This document shows, piece after piece, positions 24,326 to 37,009 of a stretch of 64,000 bases of DNA (positions are counted from its first letter, which is position 1; each line of letters opens with the position of its first letter). Origin of the DNA: Peromyscus leucopus (lineage: Eukaryota > Chordata > Mammalia > Rodentia > Cricetidae). A program made the position numbers and the translations under genes. Location of the stretch: NCBI RefSeq assembly GCF_004664715.2, contig NC_051074.1, positions 22,174,058-22,238,057 of the forward strand, written 5' to 3'. The notes below the pieces were generated by a model. The model was not told where the DNA came from, did no database searches, and worked only from the letters and a program-made list of their open reading frames with translations.

Positions 24326-26469
24326 TACTACAAAAAAAAAAATTAGAAATAAGAGTACTGGGCACATCTGGCAGTTTAGGAAAGGTCTGATGCATTTTCG
24401 AAAGCTCTGTTTGGCTCATAGTTGTATCTTAAGGGCTCAGAGTTCAGTGTGCCTGCAGAGACATGGTTCATCAATTCACAGGTCCCGGGTGGCTGGGAAG
24501 GCACCTCACCTTCCTTTGCCTGCCTGTGACACAGCATTATGCTGGTGGGAGCTGGAAATAGAAACCAACCTCTCCTGGCCAGGGTGCCTGCTGGGGCCGC
24601 CACCTGCCCTGACATGCACCCGGCACTTCCGCCCAGGGGAAAGTCGAGCTCTCACGTTGAACGCTGAAGCCAAGGTAGGGGTTCTGACGCACATGCCTCC
24701 TCGCTGTGGTTTATCTCCCACTTAATACAGCATTTAAACCCCATTTTACCTTTGCTGAAATGCCAGGGTAATGTGATAATCAGTTTGCCTGCTGCTGATG
24801 CTCGGAAGAGTGACGTCCACATCTGTGTTGCTAGGCAACAAGATGCTCCCCTTCCTGTGCATCACTGGGTGGCTCAGAGCATCACTGACTTCCCTGCCAG
24901 CAGCATCCTTGACACTAATGCTATGCTGAGGAGCCTCCAGCTGGCTGTCTTGCCTTGACCAACAGGGATGCACTCAGCTGCCTGTCGGATCTCATGAGCA
25001 AGGGAGTTAATATGGATTAAATCTTGAAACTGGTCCTTGGCTACTTTATGGGTCACTGGTGTCCTCAGTATAGGGCACTGAATTTCATTTCTAAATGATC
25101 TGCTGGGTTCTGACTTCTCTCCTAAGTGGGTCAGGGTAAATTTAGACAAGATCTTTTGAGGCTCTAAGAATTCAATTCAATTTGGAATTGACTTTTAAGG
25201 ACATAACGTTCCCACGGGAAGATAGTCCCACCTTGTCATTTTGAACTCTTGTGTTAACTAGGTACCATCTGGGAATGGCCTCCTTCAAGTTCTCAGTGGT
25301 GCAAATAAGGCGAGAAGTGGCTGATGCAGCCCCTTCCATGGCCAGGAGGCCGGAAACATTTCCTGGGCAGAAATCCAATCCCTCCGTGTGGCACTGCCCG
25401 TGCAGGTGGTGAGTTCGCCAACCCCGCGGCCCATCCATTACCCCGGCAGGGGAAAGTCTGCCTCAGCAAGGCTGTGGGGATCCAGAGTTCCTATATGGAA
25501 ACTCTTCAGGGATTCATTCTAATTGAAGAGGGGTTAGGAAAGTTCTGGAAATAAATGGTTGCGTCTCTTTACATAGCAGCAAAAAAGGTGACATTCAGAC
25601 CCAAACATACGAGATATGGGATGAGAGCCAATGGGCTCAACACTTGGGTTTCCTGGGCTGGACCCACCTAGCCGTACTCAGTCATGCTCTCTTTCCCAAA
25701 ATCAGGGTTTCAACTTTCACACCAGGTGGGGTGAGTATGGCTGGGGACAGAATGATGACCCAGTGTGAGTGATGAACACAGGTTTTAAGTAAACAAAGGA
25801 AAGCTGTGGTTCTGTGGAGGGTACAGGGTGCCCTGCCTTGTCCTAAGGGTACACACTCCTCTTGACATGCTTGGTCAGAGTGGCTGCCTTTAAGGCAGAT
25901 GCTGCAGTTGGTGTCTGGAGGGTCCTTACCAGCATGTGGTACTAGTGAGAGACGGTGGGACCTTTAGGAGGTGAGACTCAGTGGGAAGAAGTTAGGACAC
26001 CAGGGGGGAACTCTAGAAGGGGGTTACAGGACTCAGGTCCTTCCTACCAGCCACAATGTAGGTGAAGCTCGGCTGTACGCTCTTGCCACGATGCGCTGTG
26101 CCGCCACAGGCACAGAGTGATGAGGCCACGCATGGACTAGAACCTCTGACATCGGGAGTCCAATAGACCTTTCCTCTGTGTGCACTGAATACCTTGGGCA
26201 TTTCCACCTGTGACAGAAAGCCGGCAGTGTGGAAATGCTTTAGGCAACCCCCTCTCCACCACTGGCTCAGCAGACGTAAACACGGTAATATTGAGGCTGA
26301 GAGTGTGTGCATTCTTCTCCATCAAATGTTCTAGGATTTAACAGGCTATGATCCCCTGAGAAATGGGCCCCACAGCAATTAAAAAAAAAAAAAAAAAAAA
26401 CAGTCATCTGTAGCTATTGCTTTTCTGGGACAGCGAGAAACAGGATTTTGGTCAAATAGGTCATTTAAG
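24326..26469. other. No gene seen
   Basis: Unique-looking sequence; an A run lies at 26379-26400. No recognisable coding region or SINE. Confidence 0.5.
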
Positions 26470-26668
26470 GCTTTTTTGTTTTGTTTTGATTTTTTTTTTC
26501 AAGACAGGGTTTCTCTGTGTAGCTTTGTGCCTTTCCTGGAACTCGCTTTGTAGACCAGGCTGGCCTCGAACTCATAGAGATCAGCCTGCCTCTGCCTCCC
26601 GAGTGCTGGGATTAAAGGCGTGCGCCACCACTGCCCCGGCAAGTTTTTTTTTTTTTTTTTTTTTTTTT
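26470..26668 (-). mobile_element. B1 SINE flanked by T-rich tracts
   Basis: CAAGACAGGGTTTCTCTGTG through GATTAAAGGCGTGCGCCACC in reverse orientation, with a long T run at 26643-26669 on its other side. Confidence 0.9.
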
Positions 26669-26924
26669 TGCCACCTTGACAAGAGATAAACGGAAGTCAA
26701 GACAGGTCTTAGTGTATTCAGCTGCAGGAGAGCCAGGAAGACCCCAGATCCACACAGCAGCTTAAATGGGTCCCTTAGTGGGGCCAGTTCAACTACTAGG
26801 GACATGAGGGCATTGGTTGTCCCATCTAGGAGGAGGAAGGGTTAGTGTGTTAGAAACATCTCAGTGGTTAGTACAAACCAGATGTGTTAATATAAAACTG
26901 GCTCTGCCAATTATAACTGGGTGT

Positions 26925-27345
26925 GCTGGCTGGTTTTATTTGACGCAAGCTAGAGTCGCTAGAGAGAGGGGAGCCTCATTTGAAAAATGCCCCCATAAGG
27001 TAGGGATGTAGGCAAGCCTGTAGGGAATTTTCTTAATTAGTGATCAATGGGGGAGGGCCCAGCCTATTGTGGGTAGTGCTATCCCTGGGCTGGTGGTCCT
27101 GGGTTCTATAAAAAAAAAAAAAAGCAGGCTGAGCAAGCCATGGGGAGCAAGCCAGTAAGCAGCTCCCCTCCATGACCTCTACATCAGCACCTGCCTCCAG
27201 GTTCCTGTCCTGCCTGAGTTCCTGTCCTGACTTCCTTCAGTGATGCATTACAGAGTGGAAGTGTAAGCCAAACAAACCCCCTCCTCCACCAGGTTGCTTG
27301 GGTTAGAGTGTTTTATCACAGCAACAGTGACCCTGACTAGAACAT
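26925..27345 (+). mobile_element. Rodent LTR-like repeat, copy 1
   Basis: GGGGGAGGGCCCAGCCTATT, GGGGAGCAAGCCAGTAAGCA, CTGCCTCCAGGTTCCTGTCC and AGTGTTTTATCACAGCAACA are shared with 58010-58352. Confidence 0.7.
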
Positions 27346-27431
27346 TGGGTTACCTTGAGACAGCCAGAAGCCTTTCTGACCCTTAGTTCCTTCAGCTATG
27401 AAATTAGGAAAATTACCTTGACCCACAAGGT

Positions 27432-27650
27432 AACTGAGGGCTGGAGAGATGGCTCAGTGGTTAAGAGCACTTGCTGCTCTTACCAAGGACCCAAATTTGG
27501 TTCCTAGTACCCACATAGTGGCTCATAACTATCTATAAGTCCAGTTCCAGGAGATCTGATGCCCTCTTCTGACCTTGTCAGGCACTAGGCACAAACACAG
27601 TGCACATATACACTCAGGACACACATGTACACATAAAATAAAAAATGAGG
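27432..27650 (+). mobile_element. B2/B3 SINE
   Basis: GGGCTGGAGAGATGGCTCAG, TGCCCTCTTCTGACCTTGTC and an ACACATGTACACATAAAATA tail; flanks are only loosely duplicated. Confidence 0.9.
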
Positions 27651-27659
27651 TAATTGAGA

Positions 27660-28248
27660 GAATTAAATGAAATGTTACTAATAGGCTATCAAGAAAGTGT
27701 CATACAGCAGGTCCTATACTATGTCATTGAGCGCTCCCAGCCATCCTGTGAAGTCACTTCCCCATTTTGCAGAATGAGAAAAAAAAAAAACTTTATAGAG
27801 AGCATTAAAAAAAAAAGTTGATATGATGCAAATCTTTACCCATATCTGCCAGACTCTGGACTCTTGAATCTGCTTATGAACGGAACTCCCAACCATTGCT
27901 GAAAACAAAATCACCTGAAAGTTTTGTTTTTCTTTTTAAATTTCCAACCCTGAGGTGTCACCGTGATCAGTTACATCTGAAAGTCTGGGGTACAGACAGT
28001 GGGGGACCCACGGGCTTAAGATACTCTCTATTTACTGTTGGTTCTCAACCGGCTGCTTCTTAGAATCACCAAGGGAAACATTTCCAAGATGGCAGTGGCC
28101 ACAGTCAGGAGCTTCTGAGGGATATCGTGTGGTTCTTAAGTCCAGTAGTGCCACGGGTGTGCTGTGATAGTGAAGTGAGCCCCAGGAGGTAGAGAAGCTA
28201 GTTGCCACCATTGAGTCTATATATAAAACAAAGCCTTTGTTTGATGGG
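27660..28248. other. No gene seen
   Basis: Two A runs (27779-27790, 27807-27816) and otherwise unique sequence. Confidence 0.5.
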
Positions 28249-28252
28249 TGGT

Positions 28253-28311
<59 letters not shown>

Positions 28312-28458
28312 ACGCCTTTGAACCCAGCACTCGAGAGGCAGAGGCAGGTGGATCTCTGTGTGTTGGAGGCCAGCCTGATCTACAGAGTGAGTTCCAGGAC
28401 AGCCAGAGCTACATAATAGAGAGAACTTGTCTCAAAAAAAAAAAAAAAAAAAAAAAAT
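28249..28458 (+). mobile_element. B1 SINE with an expanded (CGG)n head
   Basis: The normal B1 start GGTGGTGGCGCACGCC is replaced by (GGT)4 and a (CGG)n run, followed by a usual B1 body and A tail. Confidence 0.9.
28261..28310 (+). repeat. (CGG)n trinucleotide repeat, about 17 units
   Basis: Uninterrupted CGG/GGC repeat from the GGTGGTGGCG head of a B1; wholly CpG. Confidence 0.98.
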
Positions 28459-28459
28459 G

Positions 28460-30424
28460 CTAAAGATGTTCCTGGAGTCCTTATGACCTGCATTTTGTCC
28501 TTAGGAGTGGTGCTGTATTGTCTCCATTTGCCAGCTGGAGGGAGACATTTCCCCTGACTCAACAAGTGGGTGGAGGAAGCAGGACAGGCAAGGAACAGCC
28601 CCCTCAGGGTGTCAGCTCAAGCCTCCCACTGTACACACAGAGCTGGCTGACTCAGTACCACATTCGTCTGTCCTCTTCCCAAAGGATCTGAAGACTTTCT
28701 TATTAGAGTCAAATAAATCGATTAAAAAAAAAAAACACAAAAATACTCTTTCCATTGCTTTACATTCTCTTACCTTTTTTGATAACACCAAGTGGTATTT
28801 ATGTATACGTTGTGACAACTCTACCTTCCATGTTTTGGTGAGTGGATGGTGACTGTGGTCAGGTATACTGCCCTGGTGAGCAATCCCCAAATCTCAGTGG
28901 CTTAATGAGAACTCATGTTCCATTTTTTGAGGGGGATCTGGGGATGGAGGGCAGGCAACTGGGGACCCGGGCTGGTGTGGGGCAGAATAAAGAACCTAGT
29001 CAGTGCTGGCTCTTACGTTTTCCAGAGCCGGGAAGGGGGGGGGGGAGCCTGTGAAATGCTGTCTCCTGGATACGGCGTGGCTGATGTAATCATGAACACA
29101 GAGCAGCTATGGCTTCCCTCACAAGCCCTGCACACTCCTGAAATAAGACACAGTAGTAAGAGAGGGGACTTGTTGAGAAGGGATCTGTCAGAGTGGAAGG
29201 GGAAAGAGAGGGTAACAGGGTAAATATGCTCACAATATATTCCCTACATGCATGCAATTGTCAAAATTGCAATAATCTTAAGATGTCCAGCATAAATGGA
29301 CACAGTACTGCTCACGTCTCATTGGCCAAGAGCTCTACCTACCTTAAAAGGAAGGGGAGACTTAAGCCTGGCTCAGAGGGAGGGAAGAGGATGTTTATTG
29401 CCGCTGTAATGGCAAACCAACAAAATTAGTATGTAGATAGGATTTTTCTTAGCACTTCCCTGAGAGCCTGGGCAGCTATCTACAGGATGGAATTCACAAG
29501 GATCCAGCAGTGGACTGTGGACATGACTGCCTGGGTCACCAGCTCACACTAGCAGTGAGTTGGAAGAAGTTGGCACAGACTGATGGGGGGACATTCTCGT
29601 GGAAATCAAGGAAAAGTGACTCCTTCCATACAAAGCCAGACCAAGCACGTGCCAGGAGGGAGCCGACAAGTGTCTTGCCTGTAGGCCACTGCATGCTGCC
29701 AGCCACCCTAATAGATGGCAGGGTCCCAGCGTCATGACGTTGACCTTCACTTTCTGATTTCAGTTTTCTTTACAATAAAGCTTACACAGGCTCGAATTTG
29801 ATTAAAACGGCAACAAAACAATCAACCACCACCAACAACCAAACCCAAACACTTGTCCAACCATCAAAAATAATTGATAGTGATTTTGAACCTATCTTGA
29901 AAAGAATTCCAGAGAAGTGTGAGGTTTTCTTTCTTCCCCCTTCCTGCCTGCCTGGAGAAGCATTCTGTATTCTTCAACACTCTTGCCAAAACACGGCCTC
30001 TTAGACAGAATCAGTCCCTCTAGACGCTCACTCTGTGCTTGCCTGAACTCTTACAGCACTCATCATGTTGTGCTACAACTTGTTTTTTTTTAATCTAATC
30101 ATTTATTTAACCCATGTACATAGTTCTCGCTATGATGCTCACAGTGTAACCAGCATCACTTCATCTAGTCCTTGTGATCTGCCTATGAGGCGGCCGCTGC
30201 TATCTCTACTTGGCACATGAGATGCCCCGTCTCAGAGGAGCAGGTACTTTCAGTTCAGGAGAAAACACAGAGGCTTGAATTGACCCAGATAGATGGACTC
30301 TCTTGACTAGATGAGGCACCTTGGGGAAAAAGGGCAGCCATCATGAGCTTAGTATTGCTCAAAGGTCTGGGCTAGGGCTTGGCATCGGGAATGGCTGTTA
30401 AATGAACAGACCTGCTGATGTACT
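28460..30424. other. No gene seen
   Basis: A run of about 14 G lies near 29033-29046. Open frames are short and unrecognised. Confidence 0.5.
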
Positions 30425-30880
30425 CTGATATTTAATCGTGGTTGTCAGGTTGACTCTATCTGGAATTAACTAAAACCCAAGCAACTGGGCATGAAGTAAG
30501 GGGTTTTCTTGACTTGATTATTTGAGTGGGCAAGACCCACCCTAGATCCGAGCCACACCTTGTGGTGGCAGTCCACATAAGGCCACAGAAGAAGGAAGCT
30601 TCCTCCCCCTGCTGCCTGCCTTTGCTCTTGCATGGTGAGCTCATCTATCCTGTTGCTGAAGCATCCCTTTGAGGGATGAGAACCTAATTCTTTGGGATTC
30701 CAATGTAGACTGAAGACCAGCAGTTCTCTGGGAATCCTCCAGGACTCCAGCTCCAGACTGGGCCCGCTGAGACATTCAGCCTGGTGGACTGAACAACTAC
30801 TTCTATTGGAAGACAGCCTTTGTTGGATTAGCTGGGTCACAGCCTGTAGGCCACCATAATATATATATATTATGGTCCAG
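30425..30880 (-). mobile_element. ERVL-type LTR, copy 2
   Basis: GACCCACCCTAGATCCGAGC, AGAAGGAAGCTTCCTCC, GTGGACTGAACAACTAC and TTGTTGGATTAGCTGG(G/A)(T/C)CACAG parallel 10190-10687. The right end has turned into a short (TA)n run. Confidence 0.65.
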
Positions 30881-32980
30881 CCTTAATAATCTTCTTCCCA
30901 GGGGCCCAAAAGAGAAGCTACTAATGGCACAAATGATTTTCGGGAAAAGAATCTAAGTATACTGAGCTCTTAGTCCGTCTACTTTATTCCTCTGGGATAA
31001 AATTCTATTTACACAGCTTCAGTTCTGCTCTCATGCCTAGCTCCTTCCTTGCCTGATTTCTCTCTACATTTATCTGCTGACTCCTCTAAGTTCTATCTTA
31101 ATTCTCTCATCTTAGTTCTGCCCCATCTTCGTCTTTCTCATCTTGTTCTTCCTCATCTGGCTCTTCCTCATCTTCCACCTCATTCTTATAGGTCTCCATC
31201 TAGTTTTCCAGTCAAAATCCTCTCTCAGTCTCTGAGGTTTACAGTTATACACCCATGCAATAGCAGTGTTCTAGCTAAAGCAGGGTCACCAGGCTTGAAT
31301 TCTTACAGGGTCATAAAGGCAGACAAGAGTTTTCCTCAGGCAGTGACCATCAGGCTTTCCTTTATAACCCAAAAGGGGGGTGGTAAAGGAGGAGGTCAAC
31401 TGAGAGCTAAAATCAGTTAATATATCAAAAAAAGGGAATTTATGTGTTCAAACTACATTCCTAGAGGGGGTTAGGTAAATGTTAGGAGTCTACAATGTTA
31501 GTATAAATACCACAAAGGCTGTATAAGAAAGGAGGGTCCAAGCTTAATTTGCCTTAATTCAGGAGATCGTTTGTCCTTGGATGCTTAATAGGTATTTCAG
31601 ATAAAATATCACCAAGACTTCTTAAGCCATGGCTTGACCTTTCCAAGGTCCTTTCCAAGGTCCTTGGCCTTTCCAAGTAGTAGCTTTTGTGATAGTAGCT
31701 GGATTCCATTATATTTTCCTGTGGCTTGCAGCACATATATGCATATATATGTAAATAAGTAATATGTATACAAATCAATCATATATATACCTATACATAT
31801 ACATATATATTCTATCATTCTTTTCCTTTAGAAAATCCTGACTAATCCATGGACCATCAATTGGTCAGCCTTCCCCACAGTTCTCTGCATGTCCGACCCC
31901 ATACAAATCCATTTTGCAGATTACTTTGATCTCATTGAGATTATTTGTGAGCATATCCCCTAAGTGAAATGACTCAAGACACAAAAAACAGTGTTGTAGA
32001 GATAAATTCCTTTCTCTCTCCAGAAATTCGGAACTTAAAATTATAATAGGCATTATTAGGTGCATCTAACTTACTATTATACCTACCCTCTTATTTTTAT
32101 TTTATTATTTTTTCGTTGCTTTTATTTTAATCAATCTGAAATGGAATTTGTAAGGGACAGAGGTGAGCTGGGTTTGGCTTGTGAAACCCAGAGCCATTGA
32201 TGAATGTAAATTCATTCCAGGATCGCTATAGGGACACTGGGGTTTGTGTGTTTTCCTGGGGCCTTGCTGAGGGTTAGTAGCTTGCTAGGAAATCAGGGAA
32301 CATCAGTCTTTGCCATGGGATAGGCTGTCCCAACCTCACGGGAACTGGGCTAGGAAAACAAGGCCAGGATCCCTTTGCTACCATATCATTCAGATTGTAT
32401 TGCAGCACTGATAAGTGGGCCACTGTAGCTCTCTCCAAACATCCCTACATCCGGAGACCCCAGTTGTCCCCTTACAAAACAAGCAAGCAAGCAAACAAAC
32501 AATGATACTTGCTTTTGCTAATTATTATTATTTGGCATTTACAAATGTCCAATAATTGCTTACAAGTGCCTAACCTTAAAAGAACACAACACAAAAGGCC
32601 CAAGAGCCTAGCTGCATGAGCTTGTGCCTTGAGGGAAAGGCTCAGAGAGGAGCAGGCTTCTTAAGAAGGTGGCCAGGCCACGGAGGTGGCAGAAGAATAA
32701 ATAAGGGTTTTCACTGAGCAACTGGAGGTGGCTCTTGGGTTCCCTAGTCAGTGTGTGGGTACTCTGCAGCAGCCTCCACCGCCCTGGTTTTTTGTGAACC
32801 TGACTTTAGCAAAGGCAGAAACCCTGCCCAAACCAGCCTGCCTGCCTCCCTGTCTTCTCAGCACCACAGTCTCAGACCTGGAGGCCCCACCTCTTCCTCT
32901 TCCTCTGCTTACAACACTCTGGAACTCCTTTGCTTATCATCTGCCAGTGCCTTTGTTTTCCCATCCAGAAAACCCTAACC
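30881..32980. other. No gene seen; possible LTR remnant and short tandem motifs
   Basis: A CTCATCTT(G/C)-type degenerate tandem lies at about 31100-31185 and CTTTCCAAGGTC is repeated at 31637-31680. AT-rich TATATA sequence covers 31735-31815. Parts of 30881-31440 may be an antisense LTR; not shown. Confidence 0.4.
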
Positions 32981-33440
32981 TGTTGGGGAAGAGTTAACTA
33001 GGCAAAGATGTGTTACATTTGTTTATGCTGTGGAATACTACTGTAACTGTGTAAAGATGTGTTGCATTTGTTTAACAGGGTAGGATGTGAGTTTAATTAT
33101 GTAAAGATGTGTTGCATTCGTTTCGCCTTACCTGCCCTTAAGGCACCTGATTGGTCTAATAAAAAGCTGAATGGCCAATAGCTAGGCAGAGAAAGGCTAG
33201 GCAGGGCTGGCAGGCAGAGGGAATAAATAGGAGAAATCTAGGCTCTGGAGAGGAAGAACGAGAGAGAGGAAGGGGGAGAGAGTGAGGGGCACACCTGGGC
33301 CAAGGAGCCAGGCAGCTGCCAGTCAGCCAGACGCAGAAGCAGTGAACGTAAAATATACAGAAAGAAAGAAGAGCAAAAAGGCCGGAGGCAAAAGGAAGAC
33401 GAAGAGAAACAAGTTAAAAGAGCTGGCCAGAAAGGAGCCT
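32981..33440 (+). mobile_element. LTR-like element with tandem U3 repeats
   Basis: It starts TGTTGGGGAAGAG, has three AAAGATGTGTT(A/G)CATT units, then GATTGGTCTAATAAAAAGCT, GGCCAATAGCTAGGCAG and GGGAATAAATAGG, the layout of a rodent LTR I recognise but cannot name. The 3' end is not clear. Confidence 0.65.
33004..33125 (+). repeat. Three 49-50 bp tandem units in an LTR
   Basis: AAAGATGTGTT recurs at 33004, 33053 and 33103. Confidence 0.85.
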
Positions 33441-33718
33441 GGTTGGTGGCCCAATAGAGAAAGCCTGGTACCCTACCCCTCCCTGTGGACCCACCAGGTT
33501 TCCCCACGCTCCAATTTCTCCTCTGACCCACTCTAGAGCCCTTTACTCCTTCCTCCAGCCACAGTGACCTTAATACAGAGCTCAATCTGCCTCCCCACAG
33601 CAACTTTGATCAGGATCTTCCCGCCTAGTGACAGCATTTTGTTTAGACACGCCCTACCCCTGCGCATGCGCAAACGGCACCTTCCTAGGGAAGCCTCTTG
33701 GTTGTGTACCAGCTCCCT

Positions 33719-34793
33719 ACAATGATGGATAAATAAATTGTGGCACATATACACAATGGAATACTACTCAGCAGAGAAAAACAATGACATCATATGGTTT
33801 GCAGGCAAATGGATGGATCTAGAAAAAATCATCCTGAGTGAGGTAACCCAGACTCAGAAAGACAAATATGGTATGTATTCACTCATAGGAAGATGCTAGA
33901 TGTGGAACAAGGATGACTGGACTGCTACTCACCAGTGAGGCTACCTGGAAAACGGGACCCCAAAAAAAGACACGGAGAAATGGACGAGATCTACATGAAC
34001 AGCCTGGTCATGAGTTGGAACAATGAAGGGCGACGGTCGAGGGAAAGAGAGTGGGAGATCCTAGCTGGATCAAGAAAAGAGAGGGAGAACAAGGAATAGG
34101 AGACCATGGTAAATGAAGACCACATGAGAAGGTGAGAAGGGGAGGAAGCAGAGAGCTAGGGAGGCCCACGGAGATCCACAAAGATACCCTGCAAAAGACT
34201 GCTGGCAATGGTCGTAAGACAGCAGGAACTGACCTACTCTGGTGATGGGATGGCCAGACACCCTGATAGTTGTGCCATAAACCCCATCCAAGGACTGAGG
34301 AATCTGAATGCAGACATCCACGGCTGGGCCCCTGGTGGAGCACTGGGAGTCTAATTAGTGAGAAAGAAGAGGGTTTATATGAGCGAGAATTGTTGAAGCC
34401 AAGGTTGGATAAAGCACAGGGACAAATAACCAAATGAATGGAAACACATGAACTATGAACCAAAGGCTGAGGGGCCCCCAACTGGATCAGGCCCCCTGAA
34501 TGCGTGAGACAGTCATTTGGCTTTGATCTGTTTGGGAGGCAGCTGTGCATTGGTGCCGGGTCCTGGGCTCGTTGCATGAGTTGGCTGTTTGAATCCTGGG
34601 ACTTATGCAGAGACACTTGGATTGGTCTGGGAGGAGGGGACTGGACCTGCCTGGACTGAGTCTACCAGGTCGACCCCGGTCCTCGGGGAGACCTTGATCT
34701 GGAGGTGGGAATGGGGGGTGGGCTGGGGGGAGGGGGGCGAGAGGGGGAGAACAGGGAATCTGTGGCTATTATGTTGAACTGAATGGTGTTGTA

Positions 34794-34826
<33 letters not shown>
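33719..34826 (+). mobile_element. 5'-truncated L1, 3' UTR end
   Basis: TGGAATACTACTCAGCAGAG, GGTAACCCAGACTCAGAAAG and CTGATAGTTGTGCCATAAAC are rodent L1 3'-end sequence, followed by a G-rich tract (34707-34747) and an A tail at 34799-34826. No ORF2 reverse transcriptase is present. Confidence 0.9.
34707..34747 (+). repeat. G-rich tract in the L1 3' UTR
   Basis: Several runs of 4-6 G separated by 1-4 bases; typical of L1 3' UTRs and able to form a quadruplex. Confidence 0.85.
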
Positions 34827-34827
<1 letters not shown>

Positions 34828-34831
34828 TAGG

Positions 34832-35095
34832 AAGTCTTGCTACTTGTACAACACGGATGAACCTTGGAAACTCTATGCTAAGTGAAAAGGCCAGACACAG
34901 GAGGCCACATAGCATACAAAATACCACCTATGTGAGATTTCCTAAGTAAGAGCCTGGAGAATAAGAGCAGATTCATGCATGCAGGGAATGGGCACAGTTC
35001 ATGCATCTGGGGTTTTGTGGAGTGTCTGCAAGACATGGTAGTGCTTGGCAAAACATTGTGCATTCACTACTACTAAAACATACCTTTTAAAATGG
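34832..35095 (+). mobile_element. Ancient mammalian L1 3'-end fragment
   Basis: GATGAACCTTGGAAACTCTA, GCTAAGTGAAAAGGCCAGAC and CACCTATGTGAGATTTCC match the conserved tail of old L1 elements. Confidence 0.7.
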
Positions 35096-35102
35096 TTTAA
35101 AT

Positions 35103-35266
35103 GCCTGGTGTGGTGGCACACACCTTCAATCCAGCACTTGGGAGCAGAGGCAGGCAGATCTCTTGAGTTCTAGGCTAGTCTGGTCTACAGAGAGAGTTCC
35201 AGGACAGTCAAAGATATATAGTGACCCTGTCTCAAAACAACAACAACCACAACAAAACAAAAAACA
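35103..35266 (+). mobile_element. B1-type SINE
   Basis: GCCTGGTGTGGTGGCACACA through GTGACCCTGTCTCAAAACAA with an ACAACAAC-rich tail. Confidence 0.85.
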
Positions 35267-35493
35267 CAAAAGGTTTAAATGGTAAAATTTATACTACACA
35301 TACTTTAACACAACTTAAAAACAGCAACATATTAGACAACAGAAGCAAGCAGCTGCACTTTTCAGTTGCCTTTAGAGGACATGAACGTGCGCAATAACCG
35401 CCAAGTTTGATAATCTGGAGTGCCAATACTTGATATAAAGGCTGGAGTGACACACCGAGTTGTGTCTGGGACTTTTGCTAAAAGAATTAGTCT

Positions 35494-35603
35494 AGAACCA
35501 GGTATGGTGGCACACACCTGCAATCTCAGCATTGGGGAGGCTGGGGCAGGAGGACGGAGTTCAAGGCCAGCTAGGCTACATGGAGAGATGCTCTTTAAAA
35601 AAA
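35494..35603 (+). mobile_element. Short B1-type SINE
   Basis: ACCAGGTATGGTGGCACACA, GGGGCAGGAGGACGGAGTTC and a short A run; the right half is decayed. Confidence 0.75.
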
Positions 35604-37009
35604 TCCAGAGGGAATAGAAGAGTGCATTTCAGGTGCTCTCTCCACAAAGGGTGGGAGACGCTACCCCGTGAGCTTGGCGTGCTGATTTGCTTGACACAGC
35701 GACCATTTCACTGCATGTACCAAAACATTTAAATGTATTCAATAAAAAATTGAGAAATTAAGGATCTGCAAACCTCTTAGGTCATTTTATAGAAAAGAGT
35801 AAAAAAAAATTAGAATTACGTGCACATATACAAAAACTAGATACATAATATTAAAAACCTTACCATAGCTCGTTATCTCTTAGAGCAAAAATGGAGGACC
35901 CAGCATGCAGCTCCCACCCCTGCTTTGACTGTGGTTTGTTAAGGTCTCCAGGCTGCTGGAGCTGCCATCCTCCATTGTGTAGGGCATGCTGATGGGCGAG
36001 TCTGGCTTCCTGGGTCTCAGGAATCTGCCACATCTTTCTTTAGGACGTGAAAACAGCTGGCCCATGAATGATGACTGGTGGAGATGCCTCCCCTGGGCCC
36101 TTCCCTGCAGACAGCTGCTCTGCTTTTGTAGCCGACCCCAAACCCACAGAACTGCCTTCGCATCCATCTGGACAGAGCAGTGGGAAGTGATTCCATCATC
36201 CTGTCTTGCCTTTTAAAGTTTGAGCGGCTCCATAATAGACCTAAGTATTTGGAGGTTCCAGATGGCTTTGTTCATGGAGGTCTGCAACTAGCCAGCTGCC
36301 TGATGAGGCTGTTCTTATGAAAGCTTCCCCTATCTCTCCCTCATCCACAATGAAATGGTGCTTATATTGTCTGCACCAACCCAGGCCCTGCTGTGCCTGG
36401 GAAGTTTACCTCTTTTAATCACGTGGCACGATCCTGGTGACCAGAGCTTGTTCCTGCAACTTTGGGGGTGTTCTGTAGCAGCACACAGCCTGTATTACCT
36501 TCCAGGTACCCTCTTCCCTCTGACAGCACCCAGACTCCTTTGCAGGGCCAGCCTGTCACCATGATTGGCTCAAGCAGCTTTGGAATAGCACAGCATGATG
36601 TACTATAAGGACCATCAAGTCTGAGCTTTTTGGAAACTCTTTCTCTAGGAACCCCCAAAGTAACAGGCGTGCTGGGGATCATCACCACCAATACTCAGGA
36701 TGCTTGTCTGAAGGTTAAGATACAGCGGGCGCACGGTTGGAGACAGTAGTCCTGACAAATGCTATGAGACTCAGTTCATCGCTGGCTCCAACTGAAAGAA
36801 TGCGCGTGTGCACCTGTCGACATCTCTTTCTGTCTCTAGGGCTAGAGACTGATCCCGCGGCTTCAAACACACCAGGAACACTCCGCCATGGAGCCACACC
36901 CCAGCTCCAACAACATACCCACTTGCTGATAAGTTGTTTGTCGCTGTATCTAGTGTGGTTATGTGAAATTTTAATTTTCTGCATTAAAAAGGCTTTCTTG
37001 TAGTAAAAT
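35604..37009. other. No gene seen
   Basis: Unique-looking sequence; open frames overlap on both strands without recognisable domains. Confidence 0.5.

Noticed and set aside
28248..28463. A frame giving a poly-Ala or poly-Arg product
   Set aside because: It is translation of the (CGG)n tract and B1, not a protein.
33238..33603. A 121-codon minus-strand frame and an 84-codon plus-strand frame with a Lys-rich product
   Set aside because: Both fall in purine-rich LTR-like sequence; composition alone explains them.
34008..34616. A 202-codon open frame on the minus strand
   Set aside because: It lies wholly antisense in the L1 3' UTR, so it is a by-product of that sequence and not a gene.
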